Below are positions 51,700 through 61,273 of a stretch of DNA of 64,000 nt, piece after piece. Location: positions 5,726 through 69,725 of the forward strand of contig JBKQPR010000124.1 in NCBI GenBank assembly GCA_052144935.1, given 5' to 3'. Made by a program: the position numbers and the translations under genes. Source of the DNA: JOPF133 sp052144935 (GTDB lineage: Bacteria > Acidobacteriota > Terriglobia > Bryobacterales > Bryobacteraceae). The notes under the pieces were generated by a model. It was given only the letters and a program-made list of their open reading frames with translations. It was not told the DNA's origin and did not search any database. Positions within the stretch are counted from its first letter, which is position 1. Every line of letters starts with the position of its first letter.

Positions 51700-52010
51700 T
51701 ATCGGACGATCGGCGGGGAAGGCACTGGCCGTTCGGCGGGGGGCGAACGAGCGGCGAGGAACCTTGCGGGGGCCATGGCACGCCCGGCAGGCGCAAACGA
51801 ACGGCGACGACGTCCGCCGTGGCCGCGGCGATTCGGCCGGACAAACGGGCGGTGCGCTCCCGCGGCGGCCATGGCACGCCCGGCAGGTCCAAACGAGCGA
51901 CGACGTCCGCCGTCGCCGTGGCGGTTCGGCAGGGCAAACGGGTGGCGGGGAGCCTTGCTTGGGCCAGCGAGCGCCACCCGGCAGGTGCAAACGAGCGACG
52001 ACGAGCGCAT
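51700..52010. repeat. 96-bp tandem repeat, about three copies
   Basis: The landmark GGCAGG-C-AAACGA recurs at 51786, 51882 and 51980, spacing 96 and 98, each time with CGACGACG downstream and GGCCATGGCACGCCC or a variant upstream. It sits immediately before the two-protease operon. From 52011 to 52321 nothing else is seen. Confidence 0.85.
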
Positions 52011-52321
52011 CGGCGGGCGTGGCACCGGTGGATTCCGACGCCGGCCGCGGCCCGCCGTTCACCCGCGGCCCCAACCAGTCTCACTGTCCCCAATCGTGCG
52101 GCTAATCTTTTGATTGGATGAACGCCTGTCGCCGTTTTCCGGCACAGCCAACCGGTTTTCCGCTGGAAGCCGCGGTGGACCCGAATGATGCCGCCCGACG
52201 CGCTCTTGCGGCCAAATGGTTCCGATGTCTGCCGGTAGGGAACAGAATCTTTGGGGCAATACTTCGATTGGCCCGCCCTATCGGCGGAGAACTGCGCGAG
52301 AATTGAGATTCTCCAAGAATC

Positions 52322-53229
52322 ATGCTGCCTCTAGAACGGCTGTGGGACCAACGGAACCGAACGCCGGTCCTGCTGGTTAGCGGCGGAATCATTCTGATCA
52401 TCGCGGTGGTGGATTGGTGGACAAAGCCCTACGTCTCGCTAGGCTTTCTCTACTTGTTTCCCATCATGCTGGCGGCGGCCTTCCTGCCGCGCTGGTTTGT
52501 GGCAGCGCTGGGCGCCGCGTGTGCGGCTCTGGCCGAGGTTTTCAGTTCCCTTGATGAGTCGTTTGTTCGTCTTGGCTTTGAAACGCTGGCGCTGGCGGGC
52601 TGCGGGCTCTTCGTTGGAGAGTTGGTCCGCAATCGCCGCCTGAACCTGGAAGCTCAGGAACGGTTGAAGGCGCTAGTCGAAACCAGTCCCGCGGCGATCG
52701 TGACCGTCGACGAGCACGGTTTCATTTCATCGAACTGGCCAATCACGCGGCTGTGGAATTGATGGCGCCGCGCGATGGGCGGTTGGTAGGTAGTCCGATC
52801 GCGGCGTTCCTGCCGGAACTGCACCACGCACTGCGGTGGGAAGAAGCGCCGCAGTTCCGGGCCTCCATGCAGTGCCAGGTTCACCGGGGCAACGGCGAAT
52901 CCTTCACCGCCGACGTCTGGTTCTCCACATATAAGGAGGGAGGGGCCCCCAAGCTGGCTGCCATTATTGGGGACATTAGCGAAGAGGATCGGGCTGCCGA
53001 GCCGGGCGCCGAAGCGGAGCATCCGGAACGAGCCGCACTGAATAACCGTGAGACGGAGGTGCTGCGATTGTTGGTTCAGGGACTCGCCAACAAGGAGATC
53101 GCCGCCCGAATGGAGATCTCGGAAAGCGCCGTCAAGAATACGATTCAGCAACTCTTCGCCAAGACTGGTGTGCGAACCCGCAGCCAGCTCGTTCGAGTCG
53201 CCTTGGAAAAGTATCGAAATGTACTGTGA
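52322..53229 (+). pseudogene. Membrane-PAS-LuxR regulator split by a frameshift
   Basis: First frame (52322-52762): three or four hydrophobic helices (PVLLVSGGIILIIAVVDWW, GFLYLFPIMLAAAFLPRWFV, AALGAACAALAEVF), a MASE-like sensor, then the start of a PAS domain (ERLKALVETSPAAIVTVDEH). At about 52730 the sequence continues in another frame as ELANHAAVELMAPRDGRLVG, the rest of the PAS, then a LuxR helix-turn-helix (LNNRETEVLRLLVQGLANKE, SESAVKNTIQQLFAKTGV) ending at 53229. Removing two bases near TTTCATTTCATCGAA restores one protein of about 302 residues. A second start at 52753 would give a soluble PAS-LuxR piece. A sequencing error is possible. Confidence 0.82.
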
Positions 53230-53269
53230 CGGGCGGGCTGACGTCGGCGTTCAGTTCAGAGATGGGAGA

Positions 53270-53400
53270 ACTGGACGGTAGAGTAGGAGAGAGGGCGACA
53301 CCTTGCGGTGCGACCCACTCTCCCCTCGTCGAACCGGACAAGCGGATTTCCCGGCATCCGGCTCTCCTGAAAACGTATCGCCTCAGGCATACGCAGGCAG
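53270..53400 (-). other. Possible 3' RNA remnant of a group II intron
   Basis: Read on the minus strand, GAGAGCCGGATGCCGGGAAA continues to TCCGCTTGTCCGGTTCGACG, a hairpin-bearing sequence like the one commonly found just after the reverse transcriptase frame in bacterial group II introns. It lies 20-90 bases downstream of the reverse transcriptase fragment. A clear domain V could not be drawn by eye. Confidence 0.5.
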
Positions 53401-53418
53401 TTGCACGGCTGCCAGCCG

Positions 53419-54475
53419 CTACAAACTCTCCAGCCCTAATCGCTGGATGTGCTCATAGAAACTGACCCCTCCCGGCGGTCGGTAGGGCCGTTGGCTGCGC
53501 CGTCTCAGATGTTGCGTGAGACGGTAGCGAACGTACGTGTTGACGTCTCGGAAGGCTTGGCGTGGATACCCAAAGTCGAAGTAGTTCTTGCAGCCCTTCA
53601 GGTGCCGGTTCAGTTCCTCAATCAGTTGCGGGATCGGCTTGAAGCACTGCCGATGATTGGTCATCTCGTGCAGCTTCTCCCGTTCCTTCTTCAGGGCCTT
53701 CGCCGACGGACCCACATTCAGATATCGCCACCCGCGCCCTCTCAGGTCCTCGTGGTAGCGGAACGTGAATCCCAGAAAGTCCAGACTCGCTCCTTCTTCC
53801 TTCAGGTGCACCACCCGCGTCTTCTCCCGATTGATCTCCAATCCCAGCCAGTCTTCGAGTTTCGACTCAATCCAACCCGTCAGCCGAGGTCCTTGATAGC
53901 GCGCCGGCACCACGAAATCGTCGGCGTAGCGCACCAACTTGGCCCCCGCCCATTGGGCTGGGGGGCGCCCCCTGGGCCCGGCCCGATGAAACAGCTTGTC
54001 GAACCAATGCAGGTACACGTTACTGAGCAGCGGCGAAATCACCCCGCCTTGGGGAGTACCCTTGCCTGGGCGACTCCATCGCTCCGGCTTGCCCTCCTCG
54101 CCCGGTTCTACGACTGGGGCCTCCAGCCACATCCGGATCAGTGTCCACCACTCGCATGCGCACGCAAGCCAGAAGCTTGTCGCGCGGAATCGAATCGAAG
54201 TAGCCTTTTAGGTCCGCGTCATACACCGCTTGATACCCGGCCTGAACATACCCGCGTATCTCCTCCAACGCCTGGTGTGCCGAACGGCCAGGACGAAACC
54301 CATAGGAGCAATCCTCGAAATCTGCTTCGAAGATCGGCTCCAGGATCAACAGGGTCGGGGTGCCCTCTGGGCCCTGCACCACTCGGTCGCGCACCGTCGG
54401 GATGCCCAACGGCCGCATTTTCCCATTCGCCTTCAGTCTGTAGACGCGCCGTACCGCTTTCGGCGTGTAGGTCTT
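53419..54475 (-). pseudogene. ltrA: Group II intron reverse transcriptase/maturase, truncated and frameshifted
   Basis: The conserved blocks are clear: MRPLGIPTVRDRVVQ, EADFEDCSYGFRPGRSAHQA, DADLKGYFDSIPRDKLLACV in one frame, then after a shift near 54150 MWLEAPVVEPG, GTPQGGVISPLLSNVYLHWF, the catalytic VRYADDFVV, and LDFLGFTFRYHEDL with the maturase end PRQAFRDVNTYVRYRLTQHL. Lost: the N-terminal 80-100 residues. Added: two GC-rich inserts, coding GPEGTP after RVVQ (54357-54373) and GPRGRPP between LFHRA and QWAGAKLV (53961-53983). Both match the GGGCGCCC/GGGCCC repeat family. The gene is surely inactive as a retroelement. Confidence 0.88.
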
Positions 54476-54682
54476 GGTTGTTTCAGCGCCGGTTTCAAAG
54501 GTGAAAGTCATCCGCTGCTCCGCGCCGCCGGCATCCGCGAAGAAAACTTGCTGAATGAGATTCGGCTCCCGACGCTCGATTTTCACCAGGATTCGCTCCG
54601 GCGTCGGGCGATGCAAGATGCTTCTCTCGTAATTCATCTCCCACACACCAGTAAAGTCCGGTCGTGACGTGGCAGGGTTCAT
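54476..54682 (-). pseudogene. 5' fragment of a host gene fused to the reverse transcriptase
   Basis: About 70 residues: ATSRPDFTGVWEMNYERSIL, RPTPERILVKIERREPNLIQ, GGAEQRMTFTFETGAETTK, in frame with the reverse transcriptase that follows. The pattern D-F-T-G-x-W, then VKIE, then E-P-x-L, is that of a lipocalin-like/extracellular protein common in Acidobacteria, and not of any intron protein. So this is the front of an unrelated gene whose rear was replaced by the intron sequence. Confidence 0.72.
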
Positions 54683-54699
54683 AGAGTACCAAGTATGTC

Positions 54700-54975
54700 A
54701 GAAGTGCTCTCACCGCGGAGGGGAGAGACCAAGCCTGACGGCTTGGTTACATCGACATCAGTCGATGCGAAGGCTCTCCGGAAACTGGTACACCTCTTTG
54801 ACGCGGAGGCGCGGAGACGCGGAGAAAAAACGCGCCGGGAGGAAAATCAAAATGTTTTCTCCGCGTTTTCCTCCGTGCCTGCGCGCCTCCGTGCCTGCGC
54901 GCCTCCGCGTCAAAGTTCCCTCGCCCCAGGAGCATCGACATCAGTCGATGCGAGGGATCCGCGGTGAGAACAGCC
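54700..54975. repeat. Composite repeat: long inverted repeat inside 21-bp direct repeats
   Basis: CTTTGACGCGGAGGCGC (54796-54812) pairs exactly with GCGCCTCCGCGTCAAAG (54899-54915). Outside it, a 21-bp direct repeat, CATCGACATCAGTCGATGCG plus A, occurs at 54750-54770 and 54933-54953. CCTCCGTGCCTGCGCG is itself doubled near 54870-54900. Confidence 0.9.
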
Positions 54976-54979
54976 TGAC

Positions 54980-57900
54980 TCATTCGCGACAAGTTGGCTC
55001 TTCCGCGGAGTCCTCCGTCAACGAGCGGCCCTCTGCGGCGACGCGCGAAGAGAGGTTCCGCGGCTGGGAGTGCGCGGACAACTCTGTAATCAGCTCCCGA
55101 AGCCTATCGGATTCCAGCGGCTTGGTCAGGCGCCCGTCCATACCGGCATTCAGGCAAATGTCGCGATACTCCGGTGTCGCGTGCGCGGTCAGCCCGAAGA
55201 TCGCGGGCTGGCGGCCGGGGGGGAGCCGGCGCCGGATTTCCCGAGTTGCAGCCAGACCGTCCACCTCAGGCATTTCCACGTCCATGAGAACCAGGTCGTA
55301 AGGATTTTCCTCCGCCGCCGCGATGGCCTGCGCACCGTCCCGCGCCAGGTCGGCTTTCACTCCGAGTTTCTCCAGCAGCTTCAAGACGACCTTCTGATTC
55401 ACTATGTTGTCCTCCGCCACCAGCACTCTCAAATGGGAGTTCGCTTTCACGCTTAGCGGCGCAGCTTTGGACGGCGCGGCGGGTTGCTGCGCATGGCCCA
55501 GCAGGACCGTGAACCGGAAGCGCGTGCCCACGCCGGGCGTGGATTCCACATCGATGTTTCCTCCCATCATCTCGACCAGCCGTTTCGAGATCGCCAGCCC
55601 CAAGCCAGTCCCGCCGTAGCGGCGGCTGATGGACGCGTCGGCCTGATGGAAGGATGCGAACAGGCGAGGCAGTTGTTCCGGCGCAATCCCGATTCCGGTG
55701 TCGCGAACCTGGATGGCGATGCAATAGGATGTCTCGTCCTCGCGTTCCACGCCGGCCGAGAGCACCACCTCCCCGGAACTGGTGAACTTGAGGGCGTTGG
55801 AGATCAGATTCAGGATCACTTGCCGCAAGCGGGTCTCGTCTCCGGCTGCCCACAGGGGCAATTCCGGCGCCAGATCGCAGCCGAGGCGCAGACCTTTTTC
55901 CGCGGCAGTGGCGCGAAACAGCGCGATGCTTTCCTCCAGGGAGCGCCGGAAGTGGAAAGGCGCGACCTCCAGCTCCAGCTTTCCGGCTTCCACTTTCGAG
56001 AAATCCAGGATGTCGTTGATCACCCGCAGCAGCGTATTCCCGGAAGAGCAGATCATGCGGATGGTATCCCGCGCCTCGGCGGAAACCGGCATGGTTTCCA
56101 ATAGCCCGCTCAACCCGATGATGCCGTTCAAAGGCGTCCGGATCTCGTGGCTCATAGTGGCCAGGAAGCGGCCTTTGGCTTCACTGGCCGCGTCGGCGCG
56201 CCTTTTCTCTTCCAACACCTTGGTGCGTTCGGATTCCAGTTCGGCCGTGCGTTGGCGCACCGCCAGCTCCAACTGGCGGTTGCGGCTCCGCAGCAATCTG
56301 CTCCTCCACAGCATGACGCCCCACCCGGCGGCGATGGCAGAGAGCGCGGCGAGAGACCGCAGCCACCAGGTTTCCCACCACTTAGGCTCGATCCGGAACT
56401 CCGCCACCGCCACGTTCGCGGAAAACGGCCCATCCCGAACGCGCGACCGGATCTCCAGCCGATGGAGGCCCGGGCCCAGCCCGGCAATCGAGAGGGTACG
56501 CTCGGTGGTGTCGGTCCAGGGATCCCCGTCCAGCCGGTATGCAAAGCGCACCAGTTGCTCGGTTTTGTAGCTGAGCGAGGAGAACTCGGCCCTGACGACG
56601 CGCGACTTCCGGCCGATGTCGAGGCCGGTAATGATCGGATCGGCAACCGGCGGCCGTAGCGAGCCACCGGCGGGAGGCCGATAATGCGCCAGCCCGCCGC
56701 TGGTTCCGATCCAGACGCTACCGTCCGAATCGGCCCAAAAGGCTTCGCCATCGGTGTCGTTCCAGACCAGCCCATCCTCCGTGCTCAGGCTCCTCCAGGA
56801 GCCGCCATCCAGGACCGACACCCCGTCAGATTTGCCGCGCCAGAGGCGGCCCGACGCATCAAAGCCGTGGAAGGCCGTGACCTCGACCGACCCGGCATCG
56901 ACAGGCACCGCCGCCATCGATTGAGAAAGGCGGTCGCCGGAAAACTCCGCTCTCTCAATTCCGGCATCGTAGCGGTGGCGCAGCCAGAGAGCGCCATCGG
57001 GACCGATTGCCGGGATGTAGGGATCGTCGCTCAGCAGTCCGTCCTTTTTCCGGTACTGGCGCCATCGGCCATCGCTCAATCTCCACAACCCGTCGGGACT
57101 GGTGATCCAGATGGTCCCCTGTTGGTCCTCGGAAATGGCCCACGCCCCGTGCTCCAGCACCGCAGGTTGATCGATGCGGCGGAAGCGCTCGGAAGCGGAG
57201 GGCCGGTCGTTGCGAAAGACGCCGCAGGCTGTCGCGACCCACAGCCGGTCGAGATGGTCGACGAAAGCGCGGTGCGAGGTCCCGCAAGGGAGCCCGTCAT
57301 CCCGTCCAAACCGGCGAATCTTCCCGCTGGCCGGATCGATGCGCGCCACGCCGCCCGGTTTTACCACCGCCCATATGGCGCCGTCGGAGGTCTCTACCAG
57401 CGATCGAACGTTGTCGCCCCCCAATCCGTCTTTCCGGGTCCAGGTCCGTGGCGGTCCCGGCCCCTCCAGCCTTGCCAGGCCCAGGGAGGTCCCCACCCAG
57501 AGCGAGCCCTTCCGGTCGCGCCGGATGCTCCAGATCACGTCGGACGGCAGGCCTTGGGCCTTAGTCCAGGCCTCCCATTCGCCGTAACCCAGCCAGCGGG
57601 CCACACCGGCCCCGATCAGCGCAATCCACAGCGATCCCTCGCGATCTTCCACCACCGCGCTGGTCATCGCGGTGCGCAGCCCCCGCTGCTCGTCGATGAC
57701 GCTCCAGTTACCCGCGCGGCGGATGGCTAACCCCTTATCGGTCGGGACCATGATCGAACCGCCCCGGCCGGTGGTCAAGGCGCCCCAGTTGTAGCTCGAG
57801 GCGATATCCGGTTTTTCCTGGACCCATTGCGCCGCGCCGGGCGGCTTGCGGTACAGTTTGCTCGGGCTGCGGGTCCACACGGAACCGTCCGGCGCGATGC

Positions 57901-58543
57901 CGATCGCGTCCCAGGCGTCCTCCGGCAAACCTTCCGCCGGCCCGAACATCGAGACTCGCCCGCGGTCTTCGACGCAAAGCCGCCGCCGGCAGCCAAACCA
58001 GAGTTGCGAACCGCTCCGCGCGATTCCGCGCATGGGCGCGCCGGCCAGCGCCGGCCCCAACGGATAAGGATGCGCGGAGAAGGAACCGGCGCCGTCCGGC
58101 GCCACTTCGTACATGCCCGTGGGAGCCGCCACCAACACGCGGCCGTGCGCATCGTCCACCATCCCCTGCGCGCCGGACAACATGCCGCTCAGCCCGGCGA
58201 TGGGGTGGAAGCGCTGCCCGTCGAAACGGAAAACCTGCGCACACGTATTGGCCCACAGCGCGCCATCCGCCGCCACATGCAAGGCATGGACTTCGCTGGC
58301 GCACGGCAACCCTTCGGCGGCCGCCATCAGACGAAAGCGCGTCCCGTCATAGCGGTACAGTCCGCCTTCCGATCCGGCCCAAATATAGCCGGCCCCATCC
58401 TGCGCCAGGGATAGGACGGTCAGGTTCTGAAGCCCATCGGCAGCCCCGTAGTGGCGGAAGCTGTACTGTTGGCCAAGGGCAGAGCCGTTCAACGTCAGAA
58501 TCAGCGCAGCGCACACACCGAGGCTATGCCGCCGACACATCAC
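54980..58543 (-). CDS. Two-component-propeller hybrid histidine kinase
   Basis: 1187 residues. Signal (ALILTLNGSALGQ), then about 620 residues of periplasmic beta-propeller blades of the Reg_prop kind (YIWAGSEGGLYRYDG, SLWVGTSLGLARLEG, SVWIGTSGGLAHYRP), a Y_Y_Y domain (FAYRLDGDPW), one span near 735 (SLAALSAIAAGWGVMLW) and a coiled linker. HisKA has FLATMSHEIRTPLNGIIGLS near 800; HATPase has QVILNLISNALKFTSSGEVV and GGTGLGLAISKRLVEMMGG. The receiver (about 1040-1155) keeps Asp in DLVLMDVEMPEVDG. Relatives in Bacteroidetes sense polysaccharide pieces. It is the last gene of a three-gene phosphorelay unit, 123 bases after the kinase before it. Confidence 0.93.
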   Translation of the reverse strand: MMCRRHSLGVCAALILTLNGSALGQQYSFRHYGAADGLQNLTVLSLAQDGAGYIWAGSEGGLYRYDGTRFRLMAAAEGLPCASEVHALHVAADGALWANTCAQVFRFDGQRFHPIAGLSGMLSGAQGMVDDAHGRVLVAAPTGMYEVAPDGAGSFSAHPYPLGPALAGAPMRGIARSGSQLWFGCRRRLCVEDRGRVSMFGPAEGLPEDAWDAIGIAPDGSVWTRSPSKLYRKPPGAAQWVQEKPDIASSYNWGALTTGRGGSIMVPTDKGLAIRRAGNWSVIDEQRGLRTAMTSAVVEDREGSLWIALIGAGVARWLGYGEWEAWTKAQGLPSDVIWSIRRDRKGSLWVGTSLGLARLEGPGPPRTWTRKDGLGGDNVRSLVETSDGAIWAVVKPGGVARIDPASGKIRRFGRDDGLPCGTSHRAFVDHLDRLWVATACGVFRNDRPSASERFRRIDQPAVLEHGAWAISEDQQGTIWITSPDGLWRLSDGRWRQYRKKDGLLSDDPYIPAIGPDGALWLRHRYDAGIERAEFSGDRLSQSMAAVPVDAGSVEVTAFHGFDASGRLWRGKSDGVSVLDGGSWRSLSTEDGLVWNDTDGEAFWADSDGSVWIGTSGGLAHYRPPAGGSLRPPVADPIITGLDIGRKSRVVRAEFSSLSYKTEQLVRFAYRLDGDPWTDTTERTLSIAGLGPGLHRLEIRSRVRDGPFSANVAVAEFRIEPKWWETWWLRSLAALSAIAAGWGVMLWRSRLLRSRNRQLELAVRQRTAELESERTKVLEEKRRADAASEAKGRFLATMSHEIRTPLNGIIGLSGLLETMPVSAEARDTIRMICSSGNTLLRVINDILDFSKVEAGKLELEVAPFHFRRSLEESIALFRATAAEKGLRLGCDLAPELPLWAAGDETRLRQVILNLISNALKFTSSGEVVLSAGVEREDETSYCIAIQVRDTGIGIAPEQLPRLFASFHQADASISRRYGGTGLGLAISKRLVEMMGGNIDVESTPGVGTRFRFTVLLGHAQQPAAPSKAAPLSVKANSHLRVLVAEDNIVNQKVVLKLLEKLGVKADLARDGAQAIAAAEENPYDLVLMDVEMPEVDGLAATREIRRRLPPGRQPAIFGLTAHATPEYRDICLNAGMDGRLTKPLESDRLRELITELSAHSQPRNLSSRVAAEGRSLTEDSAEEPTCRE

Positions 58544-58666
58544 CGGATCTCACGAACCACATATCGGCCGGAGCGTGAGGTTTGAACATCGACGGCGAAA
58601 AGTTCCGTCATTCCGCTCCCTTCCCCGCCCGCTTTTCCGCCAGCCAGCCGGAAGCCCGGGTTCCAC

Positions 58667-61255
58667 TCAGCCCTTGCCCACACGCCATTCCGGCTCCTTG
58701 GCCCGCGACTCCTGGGCGGGCACCCAGCGCCACAGCGCTTCCACCAAATCGTCCACTCGGATCGGTTTGGCGATGTAATCGTCCATGCCGGCCGCCAGGC
58801 AAATCTCGCGGCAGCCTTCCATGGCTTCCGCGGTCATGGCGACGATCGCCACGCGCCTCCCCGCGCCCTGCCGCCGGCGGATCTCGCGGGCGGCCGCATA
58901 GCCATCCACTTCCGGCATCTGGCAATCCATGAAGATCAGGTCGTGGCGCAGCAGTTGGTACATCTCGATGGCTTCCTGCCCGTTCCCCGCTACATCCGCC
59001 CGAATGCCCAGCCGGTCCAGGAATCCGATGGCCACCTTCTGGTTCACGGCGTTGTCTTCGGCGATCAGAATGCGCGGCATCCCACCCGCGAACCGCGCCG
59101 CCAGCGAGGTGCGGAACTCCGCGATCCGGCGCTGCGGCTTGGCCCGGTCGGGCACGACGGTGCTGTTCCGTTTGGCCCACGCGGTGGCCAGCGTGTTCCA
59201 GAGCTGCGATTGGCGCACCGGTTTCACCAGGCAGGCGTCCACGCTGGCTTCGAGGCCCCGCCGGATCTCGTGCCAATGCGCGACCGAGGTCAACATGATC
59301 ACCAGAGTGCCTGCGAGAGTTGGCTCGCGCTTGATGGCGGCGGCCAGCGTCAAGCCATCCACGTCCGGCATCTGATAATCCAGCAGGGCAAAATGGTAGG
59401 GATCCCCGGCTTCGTAGGCGGTGCGCAGAGCATCCACCACGCCCTCCGCGGAAGCGAAGCTGCCGTTCCGTAACCCCCAGCTCGTGACCTGCTGGTCGAG
59501 CACGCGGCGGTTGATCTGGTTATCGTCCACGATCAGCGCGCGCAATCCCCGCAGATCCTCGGCCGCCGCCGGGCCCAGAGGGATCCCCACGGCCGGGTTG
59601 GCATCCAGCGGCAACGGCAGCGTGAACCAGAAAATGGAGCCTTGGCCCGGCCGGCTCTCCACCCCGATGGCGCCGCCCATCAGTTCGACAAGCTGTTTGG
59701 CGATCGCCAGCCCCAGCCCGGTGCCCCCATATTTGCGCGTCGACGAATCGTCCACCTGGCTGAATTTCCGGAACAGGGCGCCGACTTTGGCCGCCGGTAT
59801 GCCCAGGCCGGTGTCCTCGACCGAGATCCGCATCCCGGCGCTTTCCGGGTTCCCCGACTGGCGGGAAACTGTCACCACCACCTGGCCCTTCCCGGTGAAC
59901 TTGACGCCATTAGCCGCCAGATTCGTGACCACCTGCCGGATGCGGCCGGCATCCCCCACGAAGTGCCTGGGTATGTCCGGCGGGTATTCCAGGATCAGGT
60001 CGATCCCTTTGTCCTCCGCCCGCGGCGCCAGCATCTCGTTAATCTCTTCCAGCACCAGCCGCAGGTCGAAGGGGAAGGCCTCCATGTTCATCTTGCCCGC
60101 CTCGATCTTGGAGAAATCCAGGATATCGTTGATCACCGTCAGCAGGCCTTCGCCGGAGCGGCGCACGGCCTCCGCATAGGCTTTTTGCTCGATCGTCAGA
60201 TCCGTGTCCAACAGCAGACCGGTCATCCCGATCACTCCGTTCATGGGCGTGCGGACCTCGTGGCTCATGGCGGCCAGGAAGGAGCTCTTGGCGCGGCTGG
60301 CGGCCTCCGCCTGCCGGCGCGCGGCGCGCAACCGGCTGGCCAGCAAAATCAGCCCCGCCAGCACCGGCGCCAGCACGGCCAGGGCGATCAGGAATACGAT
60401 CGAGTACAGGCGCGCGCGGCGATACGCGAAGATCGTGGCAGTCTCGATTGCGACTTTGGTATTCCAGTGAAAGTCGATCGAGGACAGCCGGCCGTCGGTG
60501 GCCATCTTGCCGATCTCCTGCGCCAATCGCTCGGCCGCCCGCACCGCCGGGCCATTGCTCCGGTTGGCGCCGACTCCCATGGAAAAATCGGCCCCCTCGA
60601 CGATCCTGATGCCCAAAGGTCCAACCGGGCAGACCGGCGAGTGGGAATCGGCAAACGGATTCGACGAGAGCAAACCGGCTTGCGCCTCCCCCGAACACAC
60701 CGCCGCCAGCACCCCGGCGACGTTGGATTCCGGCACGACCTGGGCGCCCTTGAGGAGCCGCCCGGCCATCCGCGCATCGCTGCTGATCCGCGTGGCCACG
60801 GCCAGCCGCTTGCCCTGGACCTGCTCCTTATCCGGAATTGGCGCGGATTCCGGAAAGACCAACTCGTAGGAAATCTTTGCCCACGGTGTGCTGACTTGGA
60901 AGGCTTTCCGCCGCTCCGGAAGATCGGCAAAGACCGGCCACAGATCCACCGCTCCGGATGTCAGAGATACCTCCGGGCCTTGCGCCGAGAAGACCCACCG
61001 CAACGGAATGCCCAGGCTTTCTGCCGCCGTCTTGACGATCTCGACCACCGGGCCCGTGGGATTCCCTTGCGCATCGGGAAAATGGTATGGTGGCGAGTTC
61101 TGGAAACCGATGGTCAGCGGGCGCTCCGTGGCGGCGCGCGGAAAGCTCAGAGACAATCCGAGCGCGGCCAGCGCGGCAGCACCGGCCAGCGCCAGGAACC
61201 GGTATGCGGAGCCGCCCCGGCTTAGCCTTCGGAACATCGTTCCCGTTTTTCGCAT
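58667..61255 (-). CDS. Hybrid histidine kinase with periplasmic solute-binding sensor and two receivers
   Basis: 862 residues. An N-terminal membrane anchor (FLALAGAAALAALGLSLSF), an SBP_bac_3-like sensor (about 45-265; TIGFQNSPPYHFPDAQGNPT, LLSSNPFADSHSPVC), a second span near 285 (SIVFLIALAVLAPVLAGLIL), then HisKA with FLAAMSHEVRTPMNGVIGMT, HATPase with QVVTNLAANGVKFTGKG, receiver 1 (ALIVDDNQINRRVL; FALLDYQMPDVDG) and receiver 2 (ILIAEDNAVNQKVA; LIFMDCQMPEVDG). Both receivers keep their Asp. The sensor probably binds an amino acid or small acid. It follows the lone receiver gene by 18 bases, so the three form a phosphorelay operon. Confidence 0.93.
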   Translation of the reverse strand: MRKTGTMFRRLSRGGSAYRFLALAGAAALAALGLSLSFPRAATERPLTIGFQNSPPYHFPDAQGNPTGPVVEIVKTAAESLGIPLRWVFSAQGPEVSLTSGAVDLWPVFADLPERRKAFQVSTPWAKISYELVFPESAPIPDKEQVQGKRLAVATRISSDARMAGRLLKGAQVVPESNVAGVLAAVCSGEAQAGLLSSNPFADSHSPVCPVGPLGIRIVEGADFSMGVGANRSNGPAVRAAERLAQEIGKMATDGRLSSIDFHWNTKVAIETATIFAYRRARLYSIVFLIALAVLAPVLAGLILLASRLRAARRQAEAASRAKSSFLAAMSHEVRTPMNGVIGMTGLLLDTDLTIEQKAYAEAVRRSGEGLLTVINDILDFSKIEAGKMNMEAFPFDLRLVLEEINEMLAPRAEDKGIDLILEYPPDIPRHFVGDAGRIRQVVTNLAANGVKFTGKGQVVVTVSRQSGNPESAGMRISVEDTGLGIPAAKVGALFRKFSQVDDSSTRKYGGTGLGLAIAKQLVELMGGAIGVESRPGQGSIFWFTLPLPLDANPAVGIPLGPAAAEDLRGLRALIVDDNQINRRVLDQQVTSWGLRNGSFASAEGVVDALRTAYEAGDPYHFALLDYQMPDVDGLTLAAAIKREPTLAGTLVIMLTSVAHWHEIRRGLEASVDACLVKPVRQSQLWNTLATAWAKRNSTVVPDRAKPQRRIAEFRTSLAARFAGGMPRILIAEDNAVNQKVAIGFLDRLGIRADVAGNGQEAIEMYQLLRHDLIFMDCQMPEVDGYAAAREIRRRQGAGRRVAIVAMTAEAMEGCREICLAAGMDDYIAKPIRVDDLVEALWRWVPAQESRAKEPEWRVGKG

Positions 61256-61273
61256 CGCTTTCCGGGAGTCTGC

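Noticed and set aside
50775..52025. Longer first protease beginning at 52025
   Set aside because: The extra 125 residues only translate the 96-bp repeat; a normal start with the conserved fold is at 51650.
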